From positions 70,130,390 through 70,194,389 of the forward strand of contig JAVMKO010000003.1 in NCBI GenBank assembly GCA_032164245.1: 64,000 nt of DNA, written 5' to 3'. Positions 1-10,240 of the stretch are shown here, one piece after another. The position numbers were made by a program, and so were the translations under genes. Numbering within the stretch: the stretch's first letter is position 1; the number at the start of each line of letters is the position of its first letter. Source of the stretch: Sternotherus odoratus (taxonomy: Eukaryota > Chordata > Testudines > Kinosternidae). A model generated the notes under the pieces. The model was not told the origin of the DNA and did no database searches. It saw nothing but the letters and a program-made list of their open reading frames with translations.

Positions 1-106
1 GGGGGAGCCGAGCGGGGAAGGGAGCGCGGCTCAGCAGGCGGGGAAGGAGCGGCCGGGGCGCTGCTGCTCGCTTCTCTGAACTGTTGCCGGATATTTCCAC
101 TGCAGG
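1..106 (+). other. Probable 3' part of a CpG-island first exon (5' UTR) of an unidentified gene
   Basis: The first ~130 bases are strongly GC-rich with about a dozen CpG dinucleotides, unlike the AT-rich DNA that follows. They end in CTGCAGG followed by GTAAGG, a good match to the vertebrate splice donor, with GT at 107-108. The CpG density falls off just after the donor. This is the usual look of a promoter-proximal non-coding first exon, with the promoter left of the window. No reading frame is recognisable and the gene cannot be named. An unspliced CpG-island fragment is the alternative. Confidence 0.5.
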
Positions 107-670
107 GTAAGGAAGCAGCAGCGCCGACAGCTTTGCAATACTGTACCTGATGTGATGTCTGCACCGTCCCCAGCTCACCTTCTTCCCGAACAGAATGATT
201 CAGGAGTTAGGTACCATGATTTACTTACTGCCACATAAAACATTTTCCCCAAGCTCGGGCGAATGGTTTTAAGGCCCCCGCCCCCTTCTCAGGAGAGGGG
301 GAAAATAGCCACCGTCAAGTTGTTTCCTTGTTGATTTGCATTTTAAGCTCGACTGCTGCTGCCTGTCCTCTGGAGTCTCCCTAGTGTTCCCCAGCAGACA
401 GATCAAGCTGGAGAGAGGCAGCTATACCTAGTGTAGCTGGAGTTTTCTCCAGCAGACCTGCTCTAAAAGTATCCCACCCTTGAGATTGGGAAGGGAGTGG
501 GCTTCTGAACTACAACCTTTAGGAGCATCAACTAGTGTCTCACTGTATTCCTTTCGGTTTTAGTCATTGAGGAAAGGTGACAGGAACTTGGGTAAACTGG
601 ATAACTGGAAATGAGAAGTTGGAAAGTGGCCTCATGAAGAATGTTTCCAGCTATGAACTGGTCAACTTGG
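107..670. other. Presumed start of a long first intron, no feature seen
   Basis: This is non-coding sequence downstream of the candidate donor. CpG content drops quickly. A short pyrimidine and G-rich stretch near 270-300 is the only compositional feature. I see no repeat family I can name here. Confidence 0.3.
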
Positions 671-757
671 GGGACAGTACTTGGTTCTGCTAGTGTAGGC
701 AGGGGACTGAACTCAATGACCTTTCAAGGTCATTCCAGTTCTATGAGATAATAATAA
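670..757 (+). repeat. CR1-type LINE (or CR1-tailed SINE) 3' end
   Basis: The stretch contains the CR1 3'-end signature: a GGGGACTGAAC block, then AATGACCTTTCAAGGTC, then CCAGTTCTATGA, followed by an ATA-rich tail near 750. It is the same signature seen at the 3' end of the CR1 copy at 57640-57990. Only the last ~90 bases are recognisable, as in a 5'-truncated retrotransposed copy. Confidence 0.6.
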
Positions 758-1986
758 TATATGGAGATATACCTAGCTCAAGTAGCAGAAAATACCAACT
801 GAGGGCCTGATTAGTCTTGCTCCTTTACTTATGTAGTTAGCTGCACAGTACAAAGTGGGTGTTAAATGCTACCAGTATTCTGCAATGCATATACATTTGC
901 CATTCATAGCAACATACATCCCAGAGTCTGAGGAATGATAAATAAACAGCAAGATCCTGCTACCATTCAGATTTATAACAATTTATATTCACTTTATACA
1001 AGTGTAAGACTACACAAGGCGCTGGGCACAAGAAAATCAGGAGCTCTGCTATTTTTCATCCCTCACCTCTAAAACTGGACTCAAATGTTCACCCTGAATG
1101 ACTGAAAAAGCTGTAGGATTTCAAGGGAAAATTGTATAAAAATCCATCTATTTACCAACAACTCCTTCATGATAAAAGATAAACAAAATGATGTTGTTAA
1201 ACGTATTGAGCAGGAGGAATTGTGGCTGTTTGCCAGATTTATGATCCATTAACCTCTTTAGCTCATTGTTGGCAGGCAACAATAGCACACAAATTCTTAT
1301 TTTAAAGTCTCCCCCCCCCCCCCCCCCGTAAAATCCACTCATAAAAGATCAAGAAAAGCCTTTAACAATACAAGGAAGGAATACAGTGTATTTTTCAGAA
1401 CAAATTTTGCTAGTAGTTTGCATGGTTTCCCAGAGATAAATATATTGCTTGTCTGAAATAATATATTCAAAGGTGAATGATGTGTATGAAAAATTCATAC
1501 TTTACATCAAAACTTTTAACTCTAATATTCAGCACTAATATATATATTATCTATCAGTTTTATTTGTAGTTCCGTTTATACACAAATGAAATGAAGCCCA
1601 GTGTGGTAGAAAACGTTTGCTAATTAAAATATGCAAATAGAACATCTATTTTTCCCTCACTACCTTTCTTCTCCCCCTCCCCCATCTATTATATTGCACA
1701 CACACACACACACACACAGAATATTATGCATATACTTCAAAGATTTTTTTCCTCCTGAATAAATAAGAATTATCAGTACTAGAAGTGCAGCCACCAACAC
1801 AACAGTAACAAATCGGTGTCTGGACTTAAGGAAAAATCATTGATAAGGATACAGGTGAAAGTTGTGTCTTACAAAAATAAGTCTTTTAAAAGTAAATAGG
1901 GAAACACTATAATCTTCCTTTATTTTGTTTAGTTTGCTTTGTGTTATAGGAGCAGACTCTTGAGCTACTGTCTCCATCAAAAATGA
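758..1986. repeat. AT-rich non-coding stretch with a (C)17 run and a (CA)11 microsatellite
   Basis: No gene or named transposon is visible. Two simple repeats stand out: an uninterrupted run of 17 C at 1311-1327 and a CA dinucleotide array at 1697-1718. Both are likely length-polymorphic and prone to sequencing error. Confidence 0.6.
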
Positions 1987-2860
1987 TTGTCATGGACTGA
2001 AGTGTCCATCTTACAAGATCTGCAAATTTTATCCCTCTCAGTGGAGACATCTGGAGTTTTTTCTGACTGCAGACTGGAATATTTGATCAATCCTAAGAGA
2101 GGGACTTTTCTCAGGCATATCCATGTACTGCAGAACCCCTCCCACTGTTACTGTTGTGTTGAGTGCTGCACTTCTAGTACTGATCATTCTTATTTATTCA
2201 GTGAGGGCTACAGATGTGTGAATAATCTTCCTCCCATACAGGCCCCTTGAGATTACATTTAAGTAAAACATGAGAAGAAAAAAATATGCTGAAGAACACT
2301 AAACTGGTGTGTTACCAGATTTGCCCAATACTTTGGGGGTACACTCATTAGATCACTCTTCTGGAGGCATGTTCTGTAATTCTATCAATGTACTGCTTGT
2401 GTCACTTGTGTTTTCATACAGAACTCCACTTCTTCCTTCTGCAAGGTCCCTCCAAGTTCCCAATGGAGCTATCCTGCAGGACCTAGATTCCTTTAGGGCT
2501 GGGTTCCTCCAGCCCCCAAATCAGATGAACACACACATTAAAAGAGCTCATCTGAGTGGACCAGGTCAATCAGCATGCGTAAGCTGTCACCGTTATATGC
2601 CCTTGGGCTCAGCAGGTTGGGTCAAATAGCACTTCCCAGCTGCCACCTGCATATGCCCTGGGCACTGTCCCAAGACAGAGTTCACGTACACCTGAGCAGT
2701 CTGCATCAAGCAGCACTTCCAAGCTGCCATCCACCTATGCCAGAGGTTCAGCACATCCCTATCCCCAGTGTCAGGTTACAATTGTTCTGGTAGTAACCCA
2801 CTTGATGAGTAAACCCCACAAGATTTTTGGGAGCTATAGGGATCTTTAGCTTAGTTGAGA
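1987..2860. repeat. Unclassified interspersed repeat, possibly LTR-retroelement-derived, with an internal duplication
   Basis: The sequence around 2490-2860 has the look of a middle-repetitive turtle element, but I cannot name its class. A block containing AGCACTTCC, AGCTGCCA and TATGCC occurs at about 2628-2660 and again at about 2712-2745. This is a diverged tandem duplication with a period of roughly 84 bp. Short open frames across this region have no recognisable protein features. Confidence 0.3.
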
Positions 2861-2923
2861 GGAGCATTGCTGCTGAGCAAATGGGGGAGCCAAAAACACA
2901 AGAGAAAGGGAGGGAGGGAAGCA

Positions 2924-3025
2924 ACCCACAAAAGCTTATGCTCTAATACATCTGTTAGTCTATAAAATGCCTCAGGACTCTGTTGCTTTTGCAGATCCAG
3001 ACTAACACAGCTACCCTTCTGATAC
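2924..3025 (+). mobile_element. Penelope-like element (PLE) 3' tail, truncated
   Basis: The segment reads in sense orientation through the PLE tail shared by other copies in the window: CACAAAAGCTTATGCT, then TGTTAGTCTATAA, then TTGCTTTTGCAGATCCAGAC and TAACACAGCTAC. It is the same subfamily as 35884-35994. Only ~100 bp of tail survive, so it is a severely 5'-truncated copy. I could not find target-site duplications. Confidence 0.7.
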
Positions 3026-3872
3026 TGAATACTATATTTACAGTATTTTATGCAGGCTTCATGCCTCATCACCCTAAGGTTTTTCCCAAGCTATAATGTA
3101 CCTCCTCGGCAGAGGGTGATGAAAGAAAGGAGTCTTACTTGCCTTATATCCTGACCTTCTTTGCCCTTCCCTCCAGACTTCTACCTCTTCCTTTGTATCT
3201 CCCATTTAACAGCCCCCAGCTGTCAAGCTGAATCCCCTTATTAGCTAATTAATGTCCTAGTTTGTAAGTGTATTCCAATGGGCCAAAGTGCATAGAGTCA
3301 TCGTTGGGCTACTCTCACTGACTGCACATGTGCAGTCATGCCTAGTGAATGGAGCTGGAATCAGGAACAGCCTTGAAGGTCAGAGCTGGTATCAGGAACC
3401 AAGTAGGGTAGGAGTGGTCTGAGGGGGACAGGAGTAAGATTGGGAACAAAGCAGAATCAGGGTCAGAGCAAAGCTAGGAACAAGGCAGGCACAGGAGACA
3501 TCACAGCTGTAGATGTGTGAGTTGAGTAGTCAGAGATCAGTTTTTGTTGTTGGGTCTTAAAGGAGGCTCCCTGATTTCCTCAGCCAATCAGACCAACTGA
3601 TCAGTTTGGGCAGCCTATGAGCACAGCAGAGCCACCTGAGACACATTCCTGACACCACCACAGATTTCTCAATGATCTTGGGCAACTCACTTATTCCCGC
3701 GATGTAAAAGGGAGCTAATATCACAGCCAGTCTCTCACTCTATATCAGTTTTCTCTTTTTGAATTTAAGGTCCAGTCATACGGGGATGATCTTTTACTAT
3801 GTGTTAGTACAACAGCTAGCCCAATGGGACCCCAGTCTCAGTTGTGGCCTCCAGTTGCAAATGTAACACAAA
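3026..3872. other. Non-coding; G/A-rich degenerate repeat near 3340-3660
   Basis: Bases 3340-3660 contain loosely repeated words such as GGAACAA, GGTCAGAGC and CAGGAAC. They look like an old low-complexity or retroelement-derived block. I could not assign it to a family, and nothing else is recognised. Confidence 0.25.
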
Positions 3873-3971
3873 TACAGTAAACCCTCGATTTAACGGACCC
3901 CGATTTAACGGACTTCGGATGCAACGGACAAAATTTCCGATGCATCTGAAATCCGTTATTCGGGGGCTGCC

Positions 3972-4416
3972 GGCTCCCGCCCTGGGGAGCCGGGTGGGAG
4001 CTGTCAACCCCCCCCCCTCCGCCCGGCTCCCCTCTGCGAGGAGCCGGGGAGCCAGGCTGACAGTTCCCACCCGGCTCCCCGCTGCAGGGAGCCGGGCGGG
4101 CGATTTGACAGTTCCCACCCGGCTCCCCACAACGGGGAGTGGGGCGGGCAGGCTGACAGTTCCTACCCGGCTCCCTGCAGCGGGGAGCCGGGCGGGGGGG
4201 GTTTACAGCTCCCGCCGGGCTCCCCGCTGCGGGGAGCCGGGCGGGCGAGTTGACAGCTTCCGCCGGGCTCCCCCCAGCAGGGAGCCGCGCGGGGGTGGGG
4301 GGGGTTGACAGCTCCCGCCAGGCTCCCCGCTGTGGGGAGCCGGGCGGGGGGGTTGACAGCTCCCGACTGGCTCCCTGCTGCGGGGAGCCGGGGGGGGGGG
4401 GCTGACAGCTCGCTCC
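3972..4416. repeat. GC-rich 48-bp minisatellite made of hairpin units
   Basis: Nine units begin at about 3972, 4025, 4073, 4121, 4169, 4218, 4266, 4321 and 4369, so the period is mostly 48-49 bp, with two longer units (53 and 55). Most units hold a short inverted repeat, GGCTCCCC and GGGGAGCC separated by about five bases, followed by a G-run and TTGACAGCTCCC. The array is thus a string of potential small hairpins with G-runs between them. It lies wholly inside the MITE at 3875-4587. Confidence 0.8.
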
Positions 4417-4426
4417 CGGCTGTGAT

Positions 4427-4587
4427 CAGTAAAACCTCTATATAACGGACTAATTCGGGTGAGGGGGTGTCCGTTAAAGCCAAAAGTCCTGTTATTTAAT
4501 GATTTTAAAAAATTATTAAATAACGGACTTTCGGCTTTAACGGACACCCCCTCGCCCGAATTAGTCCGTTAAATCGAGGTTTCACTG
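4427..4587. repeat. Terminal palindrome of the Tigger-like MITE
   Basis: The left arm starts with CAGTAAAACCTCTATATAAC at 4427. The right arm is its near-perfect reverse complement ending at 4587. The arms are about 75 bp each around a short A/T loop near 4505. The palindrome could itself be a complete hairpin MITE that fused with, or gave rise to, the larger element. Confidence 0.75.
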
Positions 4588-4589
4588 TA

Positions 4590-5426
4590 ATCTACATTAC
4601 TGTAATGTATCAATAGAAGTAGGATCAAAGTCCACAGAGATCATTAGTTGATTAAAGGTGGGACATTTGCTTGAATAGTGGACAGCTGGGATGGGATAAT
4701 AGGTGCAAATTTTAATTGTGAGAAAGTTACCTTGGTATCTACTGATCTTTCTGGAGAAAAACGGAGACATTAGTAATAAAGTAAGGAAGAGCTTGTAGTT
4801 TATAGAAATACATCATTTTCAAATGGACACTAGCAAATTTCACTTGGCTGCTTTATCATAAGTTCTTCACTAAGTATTTTTACACTTGAAGAGCCTTCAA
4901 GTCAGCTGGCTTTCTTCCTGTACTCTGGAATAATTGTTTACTGGTAGAAGTGTAACCCCCACACCTCCTGGGTGTGGTGTTCTAGGCCATATAGTGGCAC
5001 CAAGATAGATAGATATATCTCGGATCAATCCCACCAAGAATCAAGAGTCTCTTGGTGTTACAAAAGCAACAGCAATGTTCTGTATGGCATCACATTGCTA
5101 CCTGGTAATGCAAGATTGTGATGCCACTGGCTATTCAAATTCTTTATCTGCCATCTGGTAAAACAAAACAGCTGGTATTTGGTAGCCTTAAATTGTTTTA
5201 AGAAAATGATATTTGGAGTTCTTGTGTTTCTAATTAAAATACCCATTTTAGTTCAAGTTTTCCTCTGAATAGCTTTAAATTGGAACATCCCATTTTATGC
5301 AGATTTATATTGGTTACTAATTTCTAACCATTTCACCTAAAAATTTTGAACCACTCACAAAAATACTACATGCCTATGGCATGCTTGTTTAAAGAAACTA
5401 TACTTAAAACCACATGTTCCAATAAT
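4590..5426. other. Non-coding, nothing recognised
   Basis: This is AT-rich sequence without a recognisable repeat, RNA gene or reading frame of note. Confidence 0.3.
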
Positions 5427-5431
5427 GTCTG

Positions 5432-6172
5432 TGTCATAACTATAAAGTGCTGGAGAGAGTTAATGTTATCTGAGAACAAGTGATGTAAGAGCTCCCTGCC
5501 ATGAGGGAAGGGTTTGAGAGTCAGTTTCGTTTTGCTGGCCATGTGGCAGGGGCTGGGGTCTGAGAGCATCTCTAGCTGTGGAGATGGCTCAACTTTCCTT
5601 CTTATATTCCTGCTTAGCTAAATGTAAGTAATCTGATTTTGCATCAAGTCTGTGGCTATCTGAGTGTCACTGTCCATTTCAGATAAGAAGTAGAGAATTC
5701 TAGATTGTGAGGTGTACTGTATCTATGTTCTATGCTCTTTCTTTATTAAAGCTTTTAGTTAAATATGTTTGGTTTACTTCCCTTCAGGTTTCCTTTGCTT
5801 CCCAGCTGGGAAGAGAGGGGGGAGGGGGGTGGTAAGGAACGGACTAGCTCAGGGTAGGAGCTGGGGAGTGGAGCCTGTCTCTGCCTTTAGCCGAGAAGGG
5901 TGAAGGGAACAGCCTCTAAGGGTCCGGCTCTCAGGTAGAGAGACACGGAGGGTGGGGAAGTCCGGGGGCTCCTCCAACGTTTTGGAAGTACACCCGGATG
6001 GTGGCAGCCGTGGTTCCCCAAGAACCCCACTGGTAAAAGGGGGGTTTCCCAGCGTGTAGGGACTTAATTTGGCTGGGAAGCAGCTAAGTTGAGTGGTTTG
6101 GCTTAAAAAAAAAAAAGAAGTCCCAGTCTTTGTACTCAAGAGCATAGAGGCTGGGGTACCCCCACTCTTACA
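5432..6172 (+). mobile_element. Solo LTR of an endogenous retrovirus/LTR retrotransposon
   Basis: The 741-bp segment starts TGTCATAACTATAAAG and ends CACTCTTACA, so it has TG...CA termini. It is flanked by the perfect 5-bp duplication GTCTG (5427-5431 and 6173-6177). An ATTAAA-type polyadenylation signal lies near 5743-5750 with a pyrimidine/G-rich tail region after it. No gag, pol or env remnant borders it, so it is a solo LTR left by recombination between two LTRs. The opening resembles LTRs common in turtle genomes. The precise retrovirus class is not determined. Confidence 0.8.
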
Positions 6173-6177
6173 GTCTG

Positions 6178-7239
6178 CAACAAAGTTAATTTGGTTTGTG
6201 AACGCTTTGGCTCTTTCAAGCCAAGAAGGATTGAGCCTTATTTGATGGAAGAATCAGGAAGTGGTGCTGGTGACTAAGTAATTGTTACTGTTTCAGAGGC
6301 AACAGTAAGGAACAAATGCCCTACCAAGGTGAGAAGGGAGGCACATGATTACCTTAATAGTAGTATCTAGGGTGAAATTGAAGTCATTATGACCCAGCAC
6401 CACAAAAGGACATGGAAATTCAGACCCTGAATATTGTAACACTTTACTGTCTAGGCACTTAGAAAATCACAGACAACACGATCTACAAAACCTGATTTAG
6501 GCAGCTAAGCTTCTTATACAATGCATATGAGATGGCTAAGAATGGAATCCACACAAGCCAGTATGCAACATGGCAGCTCCGCATCTGCGCTAGTCAATAA
6601 AAGCTTCTGACAAAAGGGATATGGCCTAAGCCCCATCCCTTTCATAGAGTTAGGCACCAAAGTGCCAGCTACAGGGAGAAACCTAGCTCTGCTTAGCAAT
6701 CCACAACTAGGAAACCACTCCTGGAGCTAGGTGCTAAGATACTTAAGTCAGTTTTTGGCTCATACCCTACAGAATAGCCAGAGGAGAAGCAGGCCCTACA
6801 CATAACTTTTTAGCTCAGGAGTTACAGAACTCCTCCACAATGTGGGAGACAGAGGTCCAATTCCCCTCTGCACTATGCCAGACTTCTCAACAGCTCCAAA
6901 GCACACACTGACACACTCAGTTTCTTTCAAGAAAAAAAATTTTTTTTTTCTTGTTTACTCTTTTTTTTTTTTTTATAAAGAAAAGTTTTAACTAAGTCCT
7001 TACTTCCAGGTTCTAGGTATATCTCTCTCAGGAGCCTCTGGCAGTCTTCTAGTTCTGCTCCTTTTCTGGGACAGAAGCCTCAGGGCTGTCTCCTTGAGCA
7101 CCTTGCTCCAGATGATCCACTGCAGAAATTAGCTCTACTCCCATAGGACTTTCCCTCCCCAGAACACACTCTATCTCAATCAATTCATCCTCTAGCTGCC
7201 CACTCACAGCCCTTATTAGGCCCAGGTGTAGCCCAGTCC
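6178..7239. other. Non-coding, with poly-A/poly-T runs
   Basis: No repeat family is recognised. Adjacent A and T homopolymers occur at about 6931-6974. The open frame on the minus strand at 7049-7483 runs across the MITE at 7242-7373 and has no protein-like features. Confidence 0.3.
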
Positions 7240-7241
7240 TA

Positions 7242-7373
7242 CCCTGTTTCCCCGAAAGTAAGACATCCCCCGAAAATAAGACGTACTTCCAGTTTTGCCT
7301 CTCGCTGTAATATAATGTAATTTTGGGAGCAAAAATTAATAAAAGACACTGTCTTATTTTTGGGGAAACATGG
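7242..7373. mobile_element. Short mariner-type MITE, 132 bp, TA duplication
   Basis: The element starts CCCTGTTTCCCCGAAAGTAA and ends TTTTTGGGGAAACATGG. These are imperfect inverted repeats of ~25 bp flanked by TA (7240-7241 and 7374-7375). AATAAGAC motifs inside both ends also mirror each other. The structure and TA target fit a Tc1/mariner-derived MITE. It has no coding capacity. Confidence 0.75.
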
Positions 7374-7375
7374 TA

Positions 7376-8604
7376 TTTAATTGATGGCATTGGACTCACC
7401 TGTTGTGCTCCAGGGGGTGATGGGTTTGTGTATCCACAGGGAGTAGCTACCCTGTGGCATGCTCCTTGCTTGAGGAGGAGCAACGATTTAAATAGACATT
7501 TCCTTCTCTGGAGACCATGCTAACCATGGCACTATGGGATTTTCTGATATAGCATTCCTTCAGTCTCTCTTGTTGAAGCTGTTCCACTGTGGATAAATAA
7601 ATAGTAATTGTAGCATGGAGATTGGACTCTTGGTCTCCTAATTTCCTGATGGATTCCCTAACTACAAAGGTACAGAATCATCCTCACTCACACCTTCTTT
7701 CTTTCTGGTCCAATGGTCCAAAGTGGAGTCACTTCAGTAGGAGAGATTGAGGGACTCCCTCACCTCCACCATGGTTTCGTTGTTGGTGATTGCTCCTGAG
7801 AGGCGGGAGACTCCCTGTTTAAATTCCCATCAGGTGGAGGGGGAATTGAACGTAGGTTTGCAACCCAGTGAATGCTCTAATCAGTGGTCTTAAAAGCTAT
7901 GGGGGGGGGGGTCACTTTCTAGGCATGGGGGATTTTGAATGTGAGCATGCTGATAGCCTTTGGGCATTCCAGCTGGATTGGGCCTTGTAGCCAAGATAGG
8001 TGGGCAAATATGGATCATGCTGGGAGATAGGTGTCTGAAAGCTTAGAGTGAGTTACCAGTGTACAAGCCCATAGCCAAAAACAAAGGGAGCTTTTACTCT
8101 GAGAGTTAGGCACCTACAGAATTCCTTCCAAACTCTGTAGATCCTAGTGGAGTCTAACACTGGCATTTAGGCACCCAAACCTCATATTTAGGTGCCTATT
8201 TACCTTTCTAAATCTGGGTTTATTGAACAATAATCTTTAAAGCTTCAAGCCACTTTTTGCACAAGTAGAAGTGATAGCTCCTCTGTATGGGCAAAAAAAG
8301 TTCATGTGGGTAATTACATTGTCTACTCTAAAGATTTCCTGAATTTTCAATTTGACATTGTAATTTTCTTACCAGTTTTGGTGACTGCAGTGCAGTATTG
8401 CTGTACTCTGTTAAACAGTTGCTCCATCACAGAGGTGGGTTTTTATATGTCAATATTACAAACTCCAGTTTTGTGAAATTCAATTTAATCTAAAATGCTT
8501 CCATGCACCCAACCCTGATATCAGTCTATTGTATACTATTTCTATTTACTAAAGTTGTGGGTATCCTGAAATAACTTCACAAAAATCAATATTTATTTCT
8601 ATTT
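7376..8604. other. Non-coding, nothing firmly recognised
   Basis: A G10 run occurs near 7902-7911. The GCACCTACA and GGCACCC words near 8110-8200 suggest an old, unclassified repeat. No gene is seen. Confidence 0.25.
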
Positions 8605-8607
8605 GCT

Positions 8608-8676
8608 TAGCAAGGTGCTTTGTGATCCTATAGGATTCTTTAAGCTATTGTATAATAAGTAGTTGTTCTTCATAAT
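8608..8676 (+). repeat. Ancient L2/CR1-L3-like LINE 3' tail
   Basis: The words AAGGTGCTTTGTGATCCTAT and GCTATTGTATAATAAGTAGT resemble the conserved 3' end shared by L2/L3-type LINEs (gene-poor, "GCGCTATATAAAT"-like). The match is heavily diverged. Confidence 0.4.
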
Positions 8677-9018
8677 TAACCTAGCTAATATACTTCTGTT
8701 TGGTTAGACCTTGCTGCCATAACCTGCTAACAACATGCTTCTGTGAAACTGGTAAATATTATATTTTTGAGCTGTCTGTATATTATTGACTTTTTTGGCT
8801 TCTCCCTTATTTTTGTTTTGGTACTAGAAAAAAAAATCCATTCAAATCTTAGACATACAATAAAGCAAAAAGGGTAATCTTACATTCCTACATTTTACAG
8901 CATGTATTTCTTTATCCTTTTGTGACTGGATTTTCCAGGGTCATGTATAACATCTGAGAGTTCTGAAAAGTCTTTTTAACAAAATAGGAAAACAGCTATG
9001 CTATGGTATAATCAGTGG
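8677..9018. other. Non-coding, nothing recognised
   Basis: This is AT-rich unique-looking sequence. Confidence 0.3.
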
Positions 9019-9213
9019 AGGGGAGGGATAGCATAGTAGCTTGAGCTTTGGCCTGGTAAACCAAGGGTTGTGAGTTCAGCCCTTGAGGGGGCCATTTAGG
9101 GATATGGGGCAAAAATCTGTTGGATGATTTAATTAGGGATTGGCCCTGCTGTGAGCAGGGGGTTGAAAACTAGATGATCTCCTGAGGTCTCTTCTGACCC
9201 TGAGATTCTATGG
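9019..9213 (+). mobile_element. Turtle tRNA-derived SINE (Cry type)
   Basis: The copy starts AGGGGAGGGATAGC with an A-box-like TAGCATAGTAG at 9029-9039. A diverged B-box lies in GGTTGTGAGTTCAGCCC near 9067-9083. It then carries the characteristic body GGGGGCCATTTAGGGAT and ends GAGGTCTCTTCTGACCC and GATTCTATGG, a CR1-like 3' tail. This arrangement, a tRNA-derived head with a CR1 LINE tail used for reverse transcription in trans, is that of the Cry SINE family of turtles and is the strongest taxonomic marker in the window. Confidence 0.85.
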
Positions 9214-9562
9214 AGGTCTAGTTAATTTAAAACTATACTGAAATATGACTAGCTGGTTAAAGAGAGAGTTTCAAATTGGTGAGGGGGAAAAACTTTCAAA
9301 GATATTAGGCTTTGGACTAAGTTCTGTCCTCAGGTGTCCATAAATGTCTCCAACTGGGAGAAAAATCAGATGTGCAGAGAGTTAATGCTGACTTTAATGG
9401 GATCTCCCAATATGTGTACACCCAATGACAGAATTGGGCCATCAGACATCGAGCCCCTTGCCCTTTACATGTTTTTATGATTTTCTAAATTTATTAAATA
9501 CCAAACTTATATGAAGCCTACAAACTCTAGTCCTTTCCTCAAGTAAATATAGAAAAATAGAT

Positions 9563-9597
<35 letters not shown>

Positions 9598-10240
9598 CAA
9601 GGTGTATGTAAATTTTCAATGTATTTCACTTCCTTATGAATGGCACAGATCACATCACCTATATTTAATACTGTCTGACACTTCCCATAATAAGACCCTA
9701 TCATCAGTTGCTTATATTTTTGCTACACATAAGATATTTGGACTGAAATTTTCCATGCCAGGTGTCTGCCTCAGGCTGAATAATTTTGGAAACCTCAACA
9801 AAAATGATTCAGCTGCTTCTCAGAACAATATTAGAGGGAAATACATTGCTTTGCTCATGTTAAATAGCTTATTTTTTAAAAAAAGCTCTATGAACTCCAT
9901 GCACTGAGGCACAGACTTGAATTTGGCAAGATGGTGGCCGTAGCATCAGGGCCTTTTGCCATCCTCATGAAAATTCACCCAAATATAAGCCTTTGGAAAA
10001 TTTCAGTTCTCACATACTCTGAGCGTGGCTTAGAGCTTTGTAGAATTCTCTAAAGATTCCATCTACCCTGAGTATGCTCCAGTCTGGGTCTGCAGGGGCT
10101 TTAAGCAAGTTTTTCCTTGCAATTGTTACTCCAGGTTGCTGCTAGCCCCCGGGAGCATGGGAACTGAGAACATGGAGCTTGTCTTTCCTGTGCTTTACCA
10201 GCTGTCATCCAGGTAGCTGCCTGACTTGAATGCAATGGGG
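9214..10240. other. Non-coding with a (GT)n(AT)n microsatellite
   Basis: A compound GT then AT dinucleotide array lies at 9563-9596. The short frames near it are driven by this repeat. Bases 9950-10180 look mildly repeat-like but are unassigned. Confidence 0.35.

Larger units (their letters stand above)
3875..4587. mobile_element. Non-autonomous pogo/Tigger-like DNA transposon (MITE) with TA target duplication
   Basis: The element begins CAGTAAACCCTCGATTTAAC and ends with GAGGTTTCACTG, matching inverted termini, and is flanked on both sides by TA (3873-3874 and 4588-4589). CAG...CTG termini with a TA duplication are typical of Tc1/mariner elements of the pogo/Tigger type. Between the termini lie a GC-rich minisatellite (3972-4416) and a ~160-bp palindrome (4427-4587) that repeats the outer terminus internally. 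There is no transposase frame; open frames across it come from the GC-rich repeat. A sister copy sits at 17187-17524. Confidence 0.75.

Noticed and set aside
3972..4416. Regular 48-bp repeats with hairpins resembling a CRISPR array
   Set aside because: There are no unique spacers. The whole 48-bp unit repeats, it lies inside a TA-flanked MITE, and the context is vertebrate.
3816..4547. Four overlapping proline/glycine/arginine-rich open frames on both strands
   Set aside because: They are produced by the GC-rich minisatellite, which lacks stop codons in several frames, and have no domain features.
7049..7483. 144-codon minus-strand frame
   Set aside because: It runs through a mariner-type MITE and has no protein-like features.
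9019..9090. Functional tRNA gene suggested by A-box and B-box-like motifs
   Set aside because: It is the tRNA-derived head of a Cry-type SINE. The boxes are degenerate and the sequence continues into the SINE body and CR1-like tail.
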